Of a DNA stretch of 26,288 nucleotides, positions 16,379-24,202 are shown one piece after another. Under the pieces are notes generated by a model. The model was not told the origin of the DNA. It searched no databases and worked only from the letters and a program-made list of their open reading frames with translations. How positions within the stretch are numbered: the first letter of the stretch is position 1; every line of letters starts with the position of its first letter. Source of the DNA: RGIG8597 sp045133795 (GTDB lineage Bacteria; Spirochaetota; GWE2-31-10); NCBI GenBank assembly GCA_045133795.1, contig JBGUUT010000063.1:1-26288 (forward strand). Direction: 5' to 3'. The position numbers and the translations under genes are program-made.

Positions 16379-17584
16379 ATGGATAAAGATGAAATTTCTG
16401 CCTTTTTAAAAGGAATTACTTTATTTCAAGGTATTCCTGACGAAGATTTCGAAAAAATCGCAGATAAATTTAGTATTCAAAAATATAATGCCGGTGAAAT
16501 AATCCTTTTAGAAAACACTATTGCCGATGCTTTATACATTATTGTTTCCGGAATAGTTGATGTTTTAAAATTAGGCGAAAGTTCTGAGTTCAATGAAGAA
16601 CTTCTTATTGAAAAAACAAGCGGGGATTTCTTCGGTGAAATGTCCATAATGGATCAACTGCCACGCAGTGCAAGCATAAGAGCTAAAAGTCAATCTGTTT
16701 TGCTTTTACGCTTACAAAAAGAAGAGTTCTCCGCAATGTGCCAAACCTACCCTTGCATGGCATACTCGGTAGCAAAAAGAATCAGTGCAATTGTCAGAGA
16801 AGCTAATTCCAGATACGTTGCAAGTCTTGAAACTCGAAACAGAGCCTTAGAAAAGGCTTATCAAAAATTACAAGAAGCACAAAATGAATTATTAAATGCA
16901 GAAAAACTATCAGCAATCGGCAAATTTGCGTCGATTATTATTCATGATATAAAAAATCCGCTTACGAATATCAGAGCGTATGCAGAACTGATAGAAAAAA
17001 AATTAAGTAAAGTTGAAGGTGTCAGCAGTTCTCTTTTGCGAGGAACATCTGTTATCATGAATGAAGTTGACAGATTGGTAGTAATGACCACAGAACTGCT
17101 GGATTTTACTAAAGGAAATATCAGTCTGGATAAGGAAAAAGTTAATTTCTGTGAATATTTACTTGAATTAATAGAAAATGTACAAGGTCGTGCAGAAAAA
17201 AACAATATCAGAATTTCTTTTGAATCATCAGCAAAAGAAATATTTTTACTTATAGATAAATTAAAAATGCAACGTGTATTTTTAAATCTTATAAATAATG
17301 CAATGGAAGCTATCGGAGAAAACGGTACTATCCAAATCATATTAGAAAGTAAAAAAGATGATTTTGTTTTATGGAAAATAAAAGATTCCGGTTGCGGAAT
17401 ACCTGATACTATTGCCAATAAAATCTTTGAACCGTTTGTTTCCGGAAAAAGCAACGGAACCGGATTGGGAATGTCAATAGTAAAGAGTTTTGTTGAAAAA
17501 CACGAAGGAAATATTTCTGTCAAAAGTAAAATCGGTGAAGGTACAGAAATGATTATTTCTTTACCTAAATTTGAAAATGCTTAG
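16379..17584 (+). CDS. Cytosolic histidine kinase with N-terminal cyclic-nucleotide-binding domain
   Basis: This 401-aa soluble sensor kinase has no membrane segment. The N-terminal cNMP-binding (CAP-like) domain spans about residues 8-125, with FFGEMSIMDQLPRSAS as the phosphate-binding-cassette region. A coiled coil (about 145-178) follows. The HisKA domain has phospho-acceptor His189 in IIIHDIKNPLTNIRAYAE. The HATPase domain shows the N-box NLINNAMEAI, G1 DSGCGIP, F-box KIFEPFVSG and G2 GTGLGMS. All kinase boxes are intact. A TTG at 16340 would extend the frame, but it overlaps the predicted -10 element, so the ATG at 16379 (GGAG at 16364-16367) is used. It heads an operon with the TPR and NHL/VWA genes. 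No response regulator adjoins. The ligand is unknown; cAMP or another nucleotide is only a guess. Confidence 0.92.
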   Translation: MDKDEISAFLKGITLFQGIPDEDFEKIADKFSIQKYNAGEIILLENTIADALYIIVSGIVDVLKLGESSEFNEELLIEKTSGDFFGEMSIMDQLPRSASIRAKSQSVLLLRLQKEEFSAMCQTYPCMAYSVAKRISAIVREANSRYVASLETRNRALEKAYQKLQEAQNELLNAEKLSAIGKFASIIIHDIKNPLTNIRAYAELIEKKLSKVEGVSSSLLRGTSVIMNEVDRLVVMTTELLDFTKGNISLDKEKVNFCEYLLELIENVQGRAEKNNIRISFESSAKEIFLLIDKLKMQRVFLNLINNAMEAIGENGTIQIILESKKDDFVLWKIKDSGCGIPDTIANKIFEPFVSGKSNGTGLGMSIVKSFVEKHEGNISVKSKIGEGTEMIISLPKFENA

Positions 17585-17594
17585 GGAGGGCAAA

Positions 17595-18293
17595 ATGAAC
17601 GAGATTCAAGAAAAATTATGGGAAGGGATTCATTGTTTTAATCGCAAATCATTTGAAGAAAGTAAGTTATTTTTCAATGACGTATTAGATTGGGATCCGG
17701 GTAATCCGGAAGCAAATTATTATCTCGGTCTTATTCATATGAAAGAGGAAAATTACACCAAAGCGGTTGTTTATTTAAAATCCATCGTTGATATGAGTGT
17801 AAATTTTATTTTTACTCATCAATGCAGAATGCTTTTGGGAGTGATTTATTATCGAACCGAGGAATGGAACCGGGCAAAATCAGAATTTAAAACTTTATTA
17901 AAAGTTAATTTCGAACCAACAAAAGTTCACGCAGCCCTTGCTTCCGTTTATTACAAATTGGAAGATTATGAAAATGCTCTGGACGAAGCATTCAAAGCTC
18001 ACAAAGCAGACCCTTACAATTTGAATGCAAAAAACACATACGGTTTTTTACTTTGCGATTTAGATATTGATGCCGAAAAAGGTGTCGAAGTTTTACGTGA
18101 AGTAGTACGCATGAAACCGGAAAATCCGGCTTATCTCGATTCTTTAGGCTGGGGACTATATAAAAAGGGTGAAATCAAAGAAAGTATTGATACCCTAAAA
18201 GCAGCATTACATTTAACTTCAAATGAAGAAATAAAAGAACATTATAATATTGTAGTTGGTTTAAAAACAGCTCCGGTAAGGAATCGTATATGA
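17595..18293 (+). CDS. Tetratricopeptide-repeat protein
   Basis: This 232-aa protein is built almost wholly of TPR helices, roughly six units. Clear ones are at about residues 30-65 (PEANYYLGLIHMKEENYTKA), 110-145 (VHAALASVYYKLEDYENALD) and 180-215 (PAYLDSLGWGLYKKGEIKES). There is no signal peptide, so it is probably cytosolic and a protein-protein adaptor. The start chosen is the ATG at 17595, with an excellent GGGAGGG just upstream. A frame upstream to 17571 overlaps the kinase gene and lacks a better site. It lies 10 nt after the kinase stop and overlaps the next gene by 4 nt (ATGA), so all three are likely translationally linked. The partner is not known; the kinase upstream is the obvious candidate. 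Confidence 0.88.
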   Translation: MNEIQEKLWEGIHCFNRKSFEESKLFFNDVLDWDPGNPEANYYLGLIHMKEENYTKAVVYLKSIVDMSVNFIFTHQCRMLLGVIYYRTEEWNRAKSEFKTLLKVNFEPTKVHAALASVYYKLEDYENALDEAFKAHKADPYNLNAKNTYGFLLCDLDIDAEKGVEVLREVVRMKPENPAYLDSLGWGLYKKGEIKESIDTLKAALHLTSNEEIKEHYNIVVGLKTAPVRNRI

Positions 18294-20356
18294 AAAAAAG
18301 TTATTTATTGATTTTATTTTTGACTGTGTGTCTTTCGATATTTGCACAGCAAGATGATATTTTAAATTTATTCCCGGAATATTCAAAAGATTATTTTGAA
18401 AACGGAGTAAGGGCATATCACAACACTCAATATGAAATGGCAATATCTGAACTTGTGAAATCACTCTCCTATCAAAATGAAAATCATTTATCACGTTTAT
18501 TTCTGGGAGAGGCATATCGTAAGGCAGGATACGAAAAAAACGCATTATATTCTTGGAACACATTGCTATCGATGGGATACGAGAATACCAACTTAAAAAA
18601 TAAAATTAGTTATCTATATAACCGCAGCGGAATGTTATCTGACATTTTCGTTGATAAAAACTATATTATCAGAACCGATTTACGCGGCCACTACGAAGGG
18701 GAAAATCGCATTAATTTTCTTAATCCCGGACAAATTGCCATAGGGAATAACAATCACTATTACCTGGCTTCATTCAGCACCGGTGCGATTATAGAACTTG
18801 ATGCGAACCTTGAAATCGTCCGTTCTATAATGACAGCAAATCCTATTTTGCAAAAACCATTCGGTGTAGTCGAAACAAAAAACGGTGATATTTTCGTTTC
18901 AGACTTTGCAGCTGATAAAATTTTCCGAATCAATCGTTTTAATGTTGTAACACAAACAATCGGTTTTAAAGGTATCGGCGAAGGTGCTTTATTGGGACCG
19001 AAATATTTAGCACTCGATGAATATGAAAATCTATATGTTGTGGATTCCGGAAATCAACGTATCAACAAATACAGTACAGAAGGTACCATTCTAAATTCTT
19101 TCGGTACATCGGGAGAAGGAAAACTTTCCGAACCGGGCGGGATACTTTACAGAAATAATGAACTTTTTGTTGTTGACAGAAAACGCAATGAAATCATTGT
19201 ATTTGATACAAGCGGAAATTATATTCGTACATTCGGAGCTGATTATCTTGATAAACCTTACGATTTAACAATAGATAAATTAGGACGTTTTATTATTGTT
19301 TGTGAAAAAAAAGTTTGGGTTTATGAACCGGAAAGCGGACTCACTTATGTAATGGATGCAATGGGAGAACGTTTACAACGTGGAACATCAATTTCTGTTG
19401 ATATGGAAGATAATATTTTAGTAGGAGACTTTAATTCTTCACGACTTTTTATCATGTCATTAGAACGTCGTCGTTATAACAGTATGTATGTAAATGTAGA
19501 ACGTATTATCTCTTCAAAATTCCCGGACGTACACTTAATGGTTCGTGTTGAAAAAGATGATTTCAGTGTTCCTATAGGACTTACATCTAAAAACATAACT
19601 GTTTATGAAAACAATCGCCATGTTCCTATCGTTGGATTGGGATATACAAAAACATTAAATGAAACTTCAGATGTTGCAATTATTTTAGACAATAACAATA
19701 AATTATTGCCGTTTAAGGATAAAATAGGAATATTGGTCGACAGATGGATGAAATCTACCGACGGAAATACTAATTTATTGTTGGCAAACAGCGTAGATAT
19801 GAAAGCTTCACTGACAAAAGGAAATATAAACAAACACAGAGCCGTAGTTTCTTTACCTTTAGGCAGTACAAGATTGGAATTTCTCGATTCTATCGAACAT
19901 TTGTCCGGTGTAAACGTTGTTGATAAAGGCGAGATTTTTAAAACTGTTTTTTATCAAATGGCTGAACGTTTCTCCAAAAAAGACGTTATTTTAATTACTA
20001 ACGGAGAAGAAACCGGAAACGATTTCGAACAATTTAAAATTGAAGATATTGTCCAGTTTGCTTTAAATAACGATATCAGAGTTCATATTGTCGCATTTGC
20101 AGAAGGAAGCCTTTCCGGAGTATACAAAAATATCGCTCACAGAACCGGCGGAAGTTATCTGTCTGCTTATCAACAATCTGAAACTAAAGACCTTTTAACT
20201 CAAATCGAAGATAATAAGGGCAAAATATACGTTCTATCGTACGTTTCCGGTTCTATTTCCAGATTCGGTCGTGAACCTGTAGACGTAGAAGTTGAAATAA
20301 ATTACGGCGGAACAAAAGGTGTGGGAACATCAACTTATTTCCCGCCTAGAAATTAA
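18290..20356 (+). CDS. Secreted TPR / NHL-propeller / VWA-like protein
   Basis: This 688-aa exported protein has a signal peptide (MKKSYLLILFLTVCLSIFAQ) and a short TPR-like segment (about residues 35-95). NHL-type beta-propeller repeats follow at about 120-385, seen as recurring blades such as GDIFVSDFAADKIFRIN, NLYVVDSGNQRINKYS and ELFVVDRKRNEIIVFD. The C-terminal half (about 430-660) resembles a von Willebrand factor A domain (VAIILDNNNK, DVILITNGEETG, IRVHIVAFAEGSLSGVYKNI). The usual DxSxS metal site reads DNNNK, so metal-dependent adhesion is doubtful. The start codon overlaps the TPR gene stop (ATGA). A periplasmic or outer-surface location and a role as a ligand-binding scaffold are inferred. 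NHL plus VWA combinations mediate protein interaction in other systems. Confidence 0.88.
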   Translation: MKKSYLLILFLTVCLSIFAQQDDILNLFPEYSKDYFENGVRAYHNTQYEMAISELVKSLSYQNENHLSRLFLGEAYRKAGYEKNALYSWNTLLSMGYENTNLKNKISYLYNRSGMLSDIFVDKNYIIRTDLRGHYEGENRINFLNPGQIAIGNNNHYYLASFSTGAIIELDANLEIVRSIMTANPILQKPFGVVETKNGDIFVSDFAADKIFRINRFNVVTQTIGFKGIGEGALLGPKYLALDEYENLYVVDSGNQRINKYSTEGTILNSFGTSGEGKLSEPGGILYRNNELFVVDRKRNEIIVFDTSGNYIRTFGADYLDKPYDLTIDKLGRFIIVCEKKVWVYEPESGLTYVMDAMGERLQRGTSISVDMEDNILVGDFNSSRLFIMSLERRRYNSMYVNVERIISSKFPDVHLMVRVEKDDFSVPIGLTSKNITVYENNRHVPIVGLGYTKTLNETSDVAIILDNNNKLLPFKDKIGILVDRWMKSTDGNTNLLLANSVDMKASLTKGNINKHRAVVSLPLGSTRLEFLDSIEHLSGVNVVDKGEIFKTVFYQMAERFSKKDVILITNGEETGNDFEQFKIEDIVQFALNNDIRVHIVAFAEGSLSGVYKNIAHRTGGSYLSAYQQSETKDLLTQIEDNKGKIYVLSYVSGSISRFGREPVDVEVEINYGGTKGVGTSTYFPPRN

Positions 20357-20370
20357 TCAAAAACAACAAC

Positions 20371-20404
20371 AACCGATTTTTGAATTTACTTTCAGAAATC
20401 GGTT
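20371..20404 (+). terminator. Terminator of the kinase-TPR-NHL operon
   Basis: AACCGATTT (20371-20379) pairs with AAATCGGTT (20396-20404). An inner TGAA/TTCA helix adds to the stem, and TTTTTA follows. It ends the operon and isolates it from the sirtuin gene. Confidence 0.88.
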
Positions 20405-20465
20405 TTTTTATTAAAAAACAGTTTAATATTGGCAAACTGCAATACGTTTTTACTAGGAGCAAACC

Positions 20466-21224
20466 ATGGATAATTTGAAAAAAATATGCGATTTGATTAA
20501 TAAATCAAACAAGATTGTGATTTTAACCGGAGCCGGAATAAGTACAAGTTGCGGAATACCGGATTTCAGAGGACCTACGGGAATATACAGTTATGTAGGA
20601 AAAAAATATAATCTTCCCTATCCTGAAGCTGTTTTTGATATTGATTATTTTTACAAACGCCCTCAACCGTTTTTTGATTTTTCCAAAGAAATATTTATAA
20701 ACAAACCGCAACCTTCATTTGCTCATAAATTTATTGCAGCATTAGAAAAAGCAAACAAATTAAACCTTTTAGTTACACAAAATATCGATATGCTTCACGA
20801 ACTTGCCGGAAATAAAAAAATGATAGCTTGTCACGGAACATATCACACTGCACATTGTACAGGTTGCGGTAAAAAATATTTACTGGAAGAATATGAAACA
20901 AAACTAAAAGACGGTGAAATAATTAAATGTGAATGTTCTGCCGTTGTAAAACCGGACATTGTATTTTTCGGAGAATCTCTGCCGGAAAACTTTATCGATT
21001 TTCTAAACGCCCCAACTCCGACCGATTTGGTAATAGTCGTGGGAACTTCACTTACCGTACAACCGGCAAGTTTATTACCTATGGCAATCAGACAACAATA
21101 CAATATTCCGATGATTCTGATTAATAAAGATTCAACACCTTATGACAGTAAGTTTGATTATATTATCAAAGATGATATTGATATGACGTTCCGAAAAATA
21201 AATGAAGAACTGAAACTTATCTGA
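20466..21224 (+). CDS. cobB: Sirtuin (NAD-dependent protein deacylase)
   Basis: This is a cytosolic sirtuin that removes acyl groups from lysines using NAD. The Rossmann motif GAGISTSCGIPDFR spans residues 22-35, TQNID 104-108, and catalytic His123 lies in CHGTYH. Zinc ligands are Cys131 and Cys134, with Cys155 and Cys157 as a C-x-C pair where many sirtuins have C-x2-C. VKPDIVFFGE and VGTSLTVQPAS complete the fold. At 252 aa it is of normal size. AGGAG lies 6 nt before the ATG. It follows a terminator, so it should have its own promoter, but none is convincing by eye. It is convergent with the next gene, with a 2-nt gap. The acyl specificity cannot be told. The gene symbol is given by family. 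Confidence 0.92.
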   Translation: MDNLKKICDLINKSNKIVILTGAGISTSCGIPDFRGPTGIYSYVGKKYNLPYPEAVFDIDYFYKRPQPFFDFSKEIFINKPQPSFAHKFIAALEKANKLNLLVTQNIDMLHELAGNKKMIACHGTYHTAHCTGCGKKYLLEEYETKLKDGEIIKCECSAVVKPDIVFFGESLPENFIDFLNAPTPTDLVIVVGTSLTVQPASLLPMAIRQQYNIPMILINKDSTPYDSKFDYIIKDDIDMTFRKINEELKLI

Positions 21225-21226
21225 TT

Positions 21227-22186
21227 TTAGGGTATTGCAAACCAACCGACTAAATTGCTTACTTCTTGATAATTATCGGAATTCATCAAAAATGTCTGAA
21301 ATGCCGCATCTTGAAAAGGATCGGGCAAACAGGCAAGGCTCATATTTTTTGCTTTGAATCTGTATGCTTTTTCCAAATTAGAAAGAACCTTATCTTCCAT
21401 TCCGTAAAGAGCATAAATTGCCGCAAGATTATAATAAAAGATAGAATCTTCCGGCAATCGGCAAATCCCGTCATCCAATAATTTAATCCCCAATTCCGGC
21501 AGTCCGACAACATTATAAGATGTAGATGAAATATTTATTAATGTTCTGTAATCATCATCAGATAAAACTTTTTGCAACAATGGATTTTCCAATATCGGTT
21601 CAAAAATATCTAAAGCAGAGAAAAAATCTTGATTATCAAAATAATATTTTCCTAAAATCAAACGTTCGCTTATTTGCGGTTGATAATCATTTATAAATTT
21701 AAATGACATTAAAATCTTCTTTGACGCCGGCAAAAATGATGATGCATTTTCTTGTGCCAGCAAAGATATACTTGCACCTTTATCATCTTTAGCCAAAAAA
21801 CAAGCAAAACCTTTCAGCAAATCATTATTTTGAGTTTCAATATCATAATATACATAAGAAATATCATCAATTTGTGACTCTTCAAAAGCCAACACGGTAT
21901 TATTTTGTAATTTAAAATTATTAACAAAACGATTACAACATTCTGCCGCAGATTCCTCACTTTTGAAAACACTCACTGTCCCTAAAATCTTTTTTCCCGC
22001 CTCTATCGTTATATCTCGTTCATTTCCATCTACACCAAAAATATTTTGTGTCACAGAAAAACCTGATAAATTAACGCTTACTCCCCAATCTTTTCTAGGC
22101 AAAGAAAAAGAGACGTTTTCATCACAAAACAGCTGCGAAGAATAAATAAAATTTAGAATTACAACCAAAAATATTTTCCATTTCAT
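21227..22186 (-). CDS. Secreted protein with C-terminal TPR-like repeats, unknown function
   Basis: I do not recognise a named family for this 319-aa protein. It has a signal peptide (KWKIFLVVILNFIYSSQLF, cleavage probably near Cys21-Asp22). The domain at about residues 25-165 alternates strands and helices and includes KDWGVSVNLSGFSV. The second half (about 175-310) has TPR-like helical pairs such as RLILGKYYFDNQDFFSALDIF and SIFYYNLAAIYALYGMEDKVLSNLEKAYRF. A purine-rich GGAAAGGAA lies about 10 nt upstream of the ATG. The upstream 160 bp is shared with the divergent rlmK. A weak minus-strand TTGTCA (complement of 22298-22303) overlaps the rlmK -35, but its -10 is poor. A periplasmic scaffold role is a guess. 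Confidence 0.8.
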   Translation of the reverse strand: MKWKIFLVVILNFIYSSQLFCDENVSFSLPRKDWGVSVNLSGFSVTQNIFGVDGNERDITIEAGKKILGTVSVFKSEESAAECCNRFVNNFKLQNNTVLAFEESQIDDISYVYYDIETQNNDLLKGFACFLAKDDKGASISLLAQENASSFLPASKKILMSFKFINDYQPQISERLILGKYYFDNQDFFSALDIFEPILENPLLQKVLSDDDYRTLINISSTSYNVVGLPELGIKLLDDGICRLPEDSIFYYNLAAIYALYGMEDKVLSNLEKAYRFKAKNMSLACLPDPFQDAAFQTFLMNSDNYQEVSNLVGWFAIP

Positions 22187-22296
22187 GAGAAAGTATTCCT
22201 TTCCTTTGAGTTTTCAATTCCTCTTCCAATATAGAAAAAAAATAAAACTTATATCTTTTATTTTTTCCGTTGTCTATACAATTTGCAATACTTGTT

Positions 22297-22325
22297 TTGA
22301 CAACCGGCATAATCCAGTATATAAA
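22297..22325 (+). promoter_or_regulatory. Near-consensus sigma-70 promoter of the methyltransferase gene
   Basis: A perfect TTGACA (22297-22302) and TATAAA (22320-22325) are 17 bp apart. Transcription should start near 22332, directly before GGAG (22334-22337) and the ATG at 22346, so the leader is only about 14 nt. Confidence 0.8.
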
Positions 22326-22345
22326 CAACTTACGGAGATAAAATA

Positions 22346-23305
22346 ATGGACAATGAAAAATTAAATCAGCAAAAAGAATTTCTTGCAAACAGAATAAAAA
22401 AGAATGAAAAACAACTGAGAAAATGGCGTAAAAACGAAAATATCACATGTTGGCGTGTTTATGATAAAGATATTCCCGAAATTCCGGTAGTTATAGATTG
22501 TTATAATAATGCAATTCATGCTGCAGAATACAGAACTTTTAAAGTTGAAGACGAAAGAGCCCGTGAGATTTGGCTAAATGATTTATTAAAAGCAGCAGCA
22601 GATACATTGGAAATCCCACATGAAAATATTTTCTTCAAATTCAGAAAACGTCAAAAAGGCTTGCAACAATATGAAAAGTTCGCAGAAACACGCCGCAGAA
22701 TGATTGTAGAAGAAGGCGGTTTGCGTTTCATCGTAAATCTTACCGATTATCTCGATACGGGATTATTTTTAGACCACAGAATCACACGTGACATGGTACG
22801 TTCTATTGCAGAAGGGCGAAGAGTTTTGAATCTATTTTCATATACAAGCAGTTTTTCTGTTTATGCAGCAGACGGCGGTGCTGACGGTACAGTAAGTGTA
22901 GATTTGTCTAATACTTATTTGTCATGGGCTGAAGAAAACTTCAGACTAAACGGATATTACAGCGGAAAACAAAAGTTTGTAAAAGACGACGTCTTTCATT
23001 ATTTAAAAGAAGCACAAAAAAAAGGTGAGCGTTTCGACCTTGTAGTAATCGACCCGCCTACGTTTTCTAACAGCAAAATGTCAAATCATGTTTTGGATAT
23101 TCAAAAAGACCATGTTCGCTTACTCAACGATATTATGCCGTTACTGACACCGGATGCGGATGTATTTTTTTCGACAAACTTTACACGTTTCAAACCGGAC
23201 AACAACTCTTTAATGTACAATAAAATAGAAAACATTACAGATTCAACAATCCCGCCGGACTTCCGCAATAAAAAAATTCATTATTGCTACCACCTTAAAA
23301 AGTAA
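22346..23305 (+). CDS. rlmK: RlmK-type 23S rRNA guanine-N7 methyltransferase (stand-alone)
   Basis: This is a class I SAM-dependent methyltransferase matching the RlmK half of the E. coli RlmKL fusion, which makes m7G2069 in 23S rRNA. The first part has NRIKKNEKQLRKW, then CWRVYDKDIPEIPVVIDCY. The linker has RQKGLQQYEKF, and VNLTDYLDTGLFLDHR is a strong signature. The SAM-binding motifs are LNLFSYTSSFSVYAADGGA and VDLSNTYLSWA; the catalytic-loop motif is VVIDPPTFSNSK. At 319 aa it is the length expected for a separate RlmK lacking the THUMP/RlmL half. It is monocistronic with a strong promoter. Orthology to RlmK rather than to RlmI-like m5C enzymes rests on the N-terminal signature read by eye. 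Confidence 0.88.
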   Translation: MDNEKLNQQKEFLANRIKKNEKQLRKWRKNENITCWRVYDKDIPEIPVVIDCYNNAIHAAEYRTFKVEDERAREIWLNDLLKAAADTLEIPHENIFFKFRKRQKGLQQYEKFAETRRRMIVEEGGLRFIVNLTDYLDTGLFLDHRITRDMVRSIAEGRRVLNLFSYTSSFSVYAADGGADGTVSVDLSNTYLSWAEENFRLNGYYSGKQKFVKDDVFHYLKEAQKKGERFDLVVIDPPTFSNSKMSNHVLDIQKDHVRLLNDIMPLLTPDADVFFSTNFTRFKPDNNSLMYNKIENITDSTIPPDFRNKKIHYCYHLKK

Positions 23306-23317
23306 AACATAAAAAAA

Positions 23318-23341
23318 GCGGTGCTGTTTTTGCAACACCGC
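23318..23341 (-). terminator. Terminator of the 23.4-kb hypothetical gene, shared with rlmK
   Basis: GCGGTG (23318-23323) pairs with CACCGC (23336-23341), and two more pairs form past one mismatch. On the minus strand a T-tract of seven follows. On the plus strand no good T-run follows, so it mainly serves the leftward gene, although it lies just after the rlmK stop. Confidence 0.82.
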
Positions 23342-23350
23342 ATAAAAAAA

Positions 23351-24121
23351 TTACTCTGTTATCTCGTTGCCGTTTTCGTCGACAATGATGAGTTTTTCGG
23401 AAACTGTCATTGTTTTGTTTGGAGAAACGTTTGTTGTTGGTGATGAAACTGTTTTAACAGAAGACACATCTTCGTAGTCACAAGTGCCATCGGCGTGGCG
23501 AGGCCAAGTAACTTTGGAAAGATCGCATTTATTGTTTTCAATTAAATTCTTAAATTGTAACAATGTTTCGTCATTCATATTTACGAATGTTGCAAATAAA
23601 TCTTTATCTGTTTCTCCATTCAAATAAATATTTAAATAATCTCCGTCAAAATTGAAATAGAATGTATTAACATTATTTTTTCTTACAAGTTCCCACTTTA
23701 ATGAAGAAAAACTATCGTTAAATTCATCATTATTAACACTTTCCTTAAATCGAATTTCGATATTTTTGTTTATGGCAAAATTCTCAATATAAAGACCATG
23801 AAATGATATTGAAAAGAACTCTTCATCAATTTCATTAGTACTATCATCGATTCTGATATCAATCGAATCCATTGAAAACATTTCTAGATCATACCATTTG
23901 TATTTTACTACACCATAATCAGGATCAGGAAATTCCCTATCAACATATATATCTGAATATTCGTGTATTGTATTTCTGTTACCAGATTCTAATACATCAC
24001 AATAAAAATCAATTACATAATTACCAGAATGTAATTTCTCAAGAAAGTTATGTAAATTATCTTGTGAAAAAACTTTGTTTACAAATAAGATAAATAAAAA
24101 AATAAAAAATAATCGTTTCAT
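23351..24121 (-). CDS. Secreted hypothetical protein, WPRHADGTCDYE motif
   Basis: This 256-aa exported protein starts with a signal peptide (KRLFFIFLFILFVNKVFSQ). The body (about residues 22-180) is Asp/Glu/Asn-rich with alternating strands, including YVIDFYCDVLESGNRNTIHE and ISFHGLYIENFAI. A conserved-looking Cys pair sits in NNKCDLSKVTWPRHADGTCDY. The C-terminus carries a Ser/Thr-rich linker and stops soon after KTMTVSEKL. From memory, treponemal paralogues continue from this point into an SH3-like domain, which is missing here; that comparison is uncertain. The start is placed at the ATG at 24121, with AAGGA upstream and the signal peptide at once, rather than at 24181. It follows the ATPase gene at 81 nt and may be co-transcribed. 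No CCGG occurs in it, unlike genes to the left. Confidence 0.75.
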   Translation of the reverse strand: MKRLFFIFLFILFVNKVFSQDNLHNFLEKLHSGNYVIDFYCDVLESGNRNTIHEYSDIYVDREFPDPDYGVVKYKWYDLEMFSMDSIDIRIDDSTNEIDEEFFSISFHGLYIENFAINKNIEIRFKESVNNDEFNDSFSSLKWELVRKNNVNTFYFNFDGDYLNIYLNGETDKDLFATFVNMNDETLLQFKNLIENNKCDLSKVTWPRHADGTCDYEDVSSVKTVSSPTTNVSPNKTMTVSEKLIIVDENGNEITE

Positions 24122-24202
24122 TTCATTATCTTCCTTCGTTATGTAAGAATGGGTTGAATAAATCAGATTCAAGTATTTCATTTTCCATTATTTTTCATAT
24201 TT

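Noticed and set aside
16942..17523. Long antisense frame (193 codons) opposite the kinase
   Set aside because: It is a shadow of the kinase reading frame with no ribosome-binding site and no recognisable motif.
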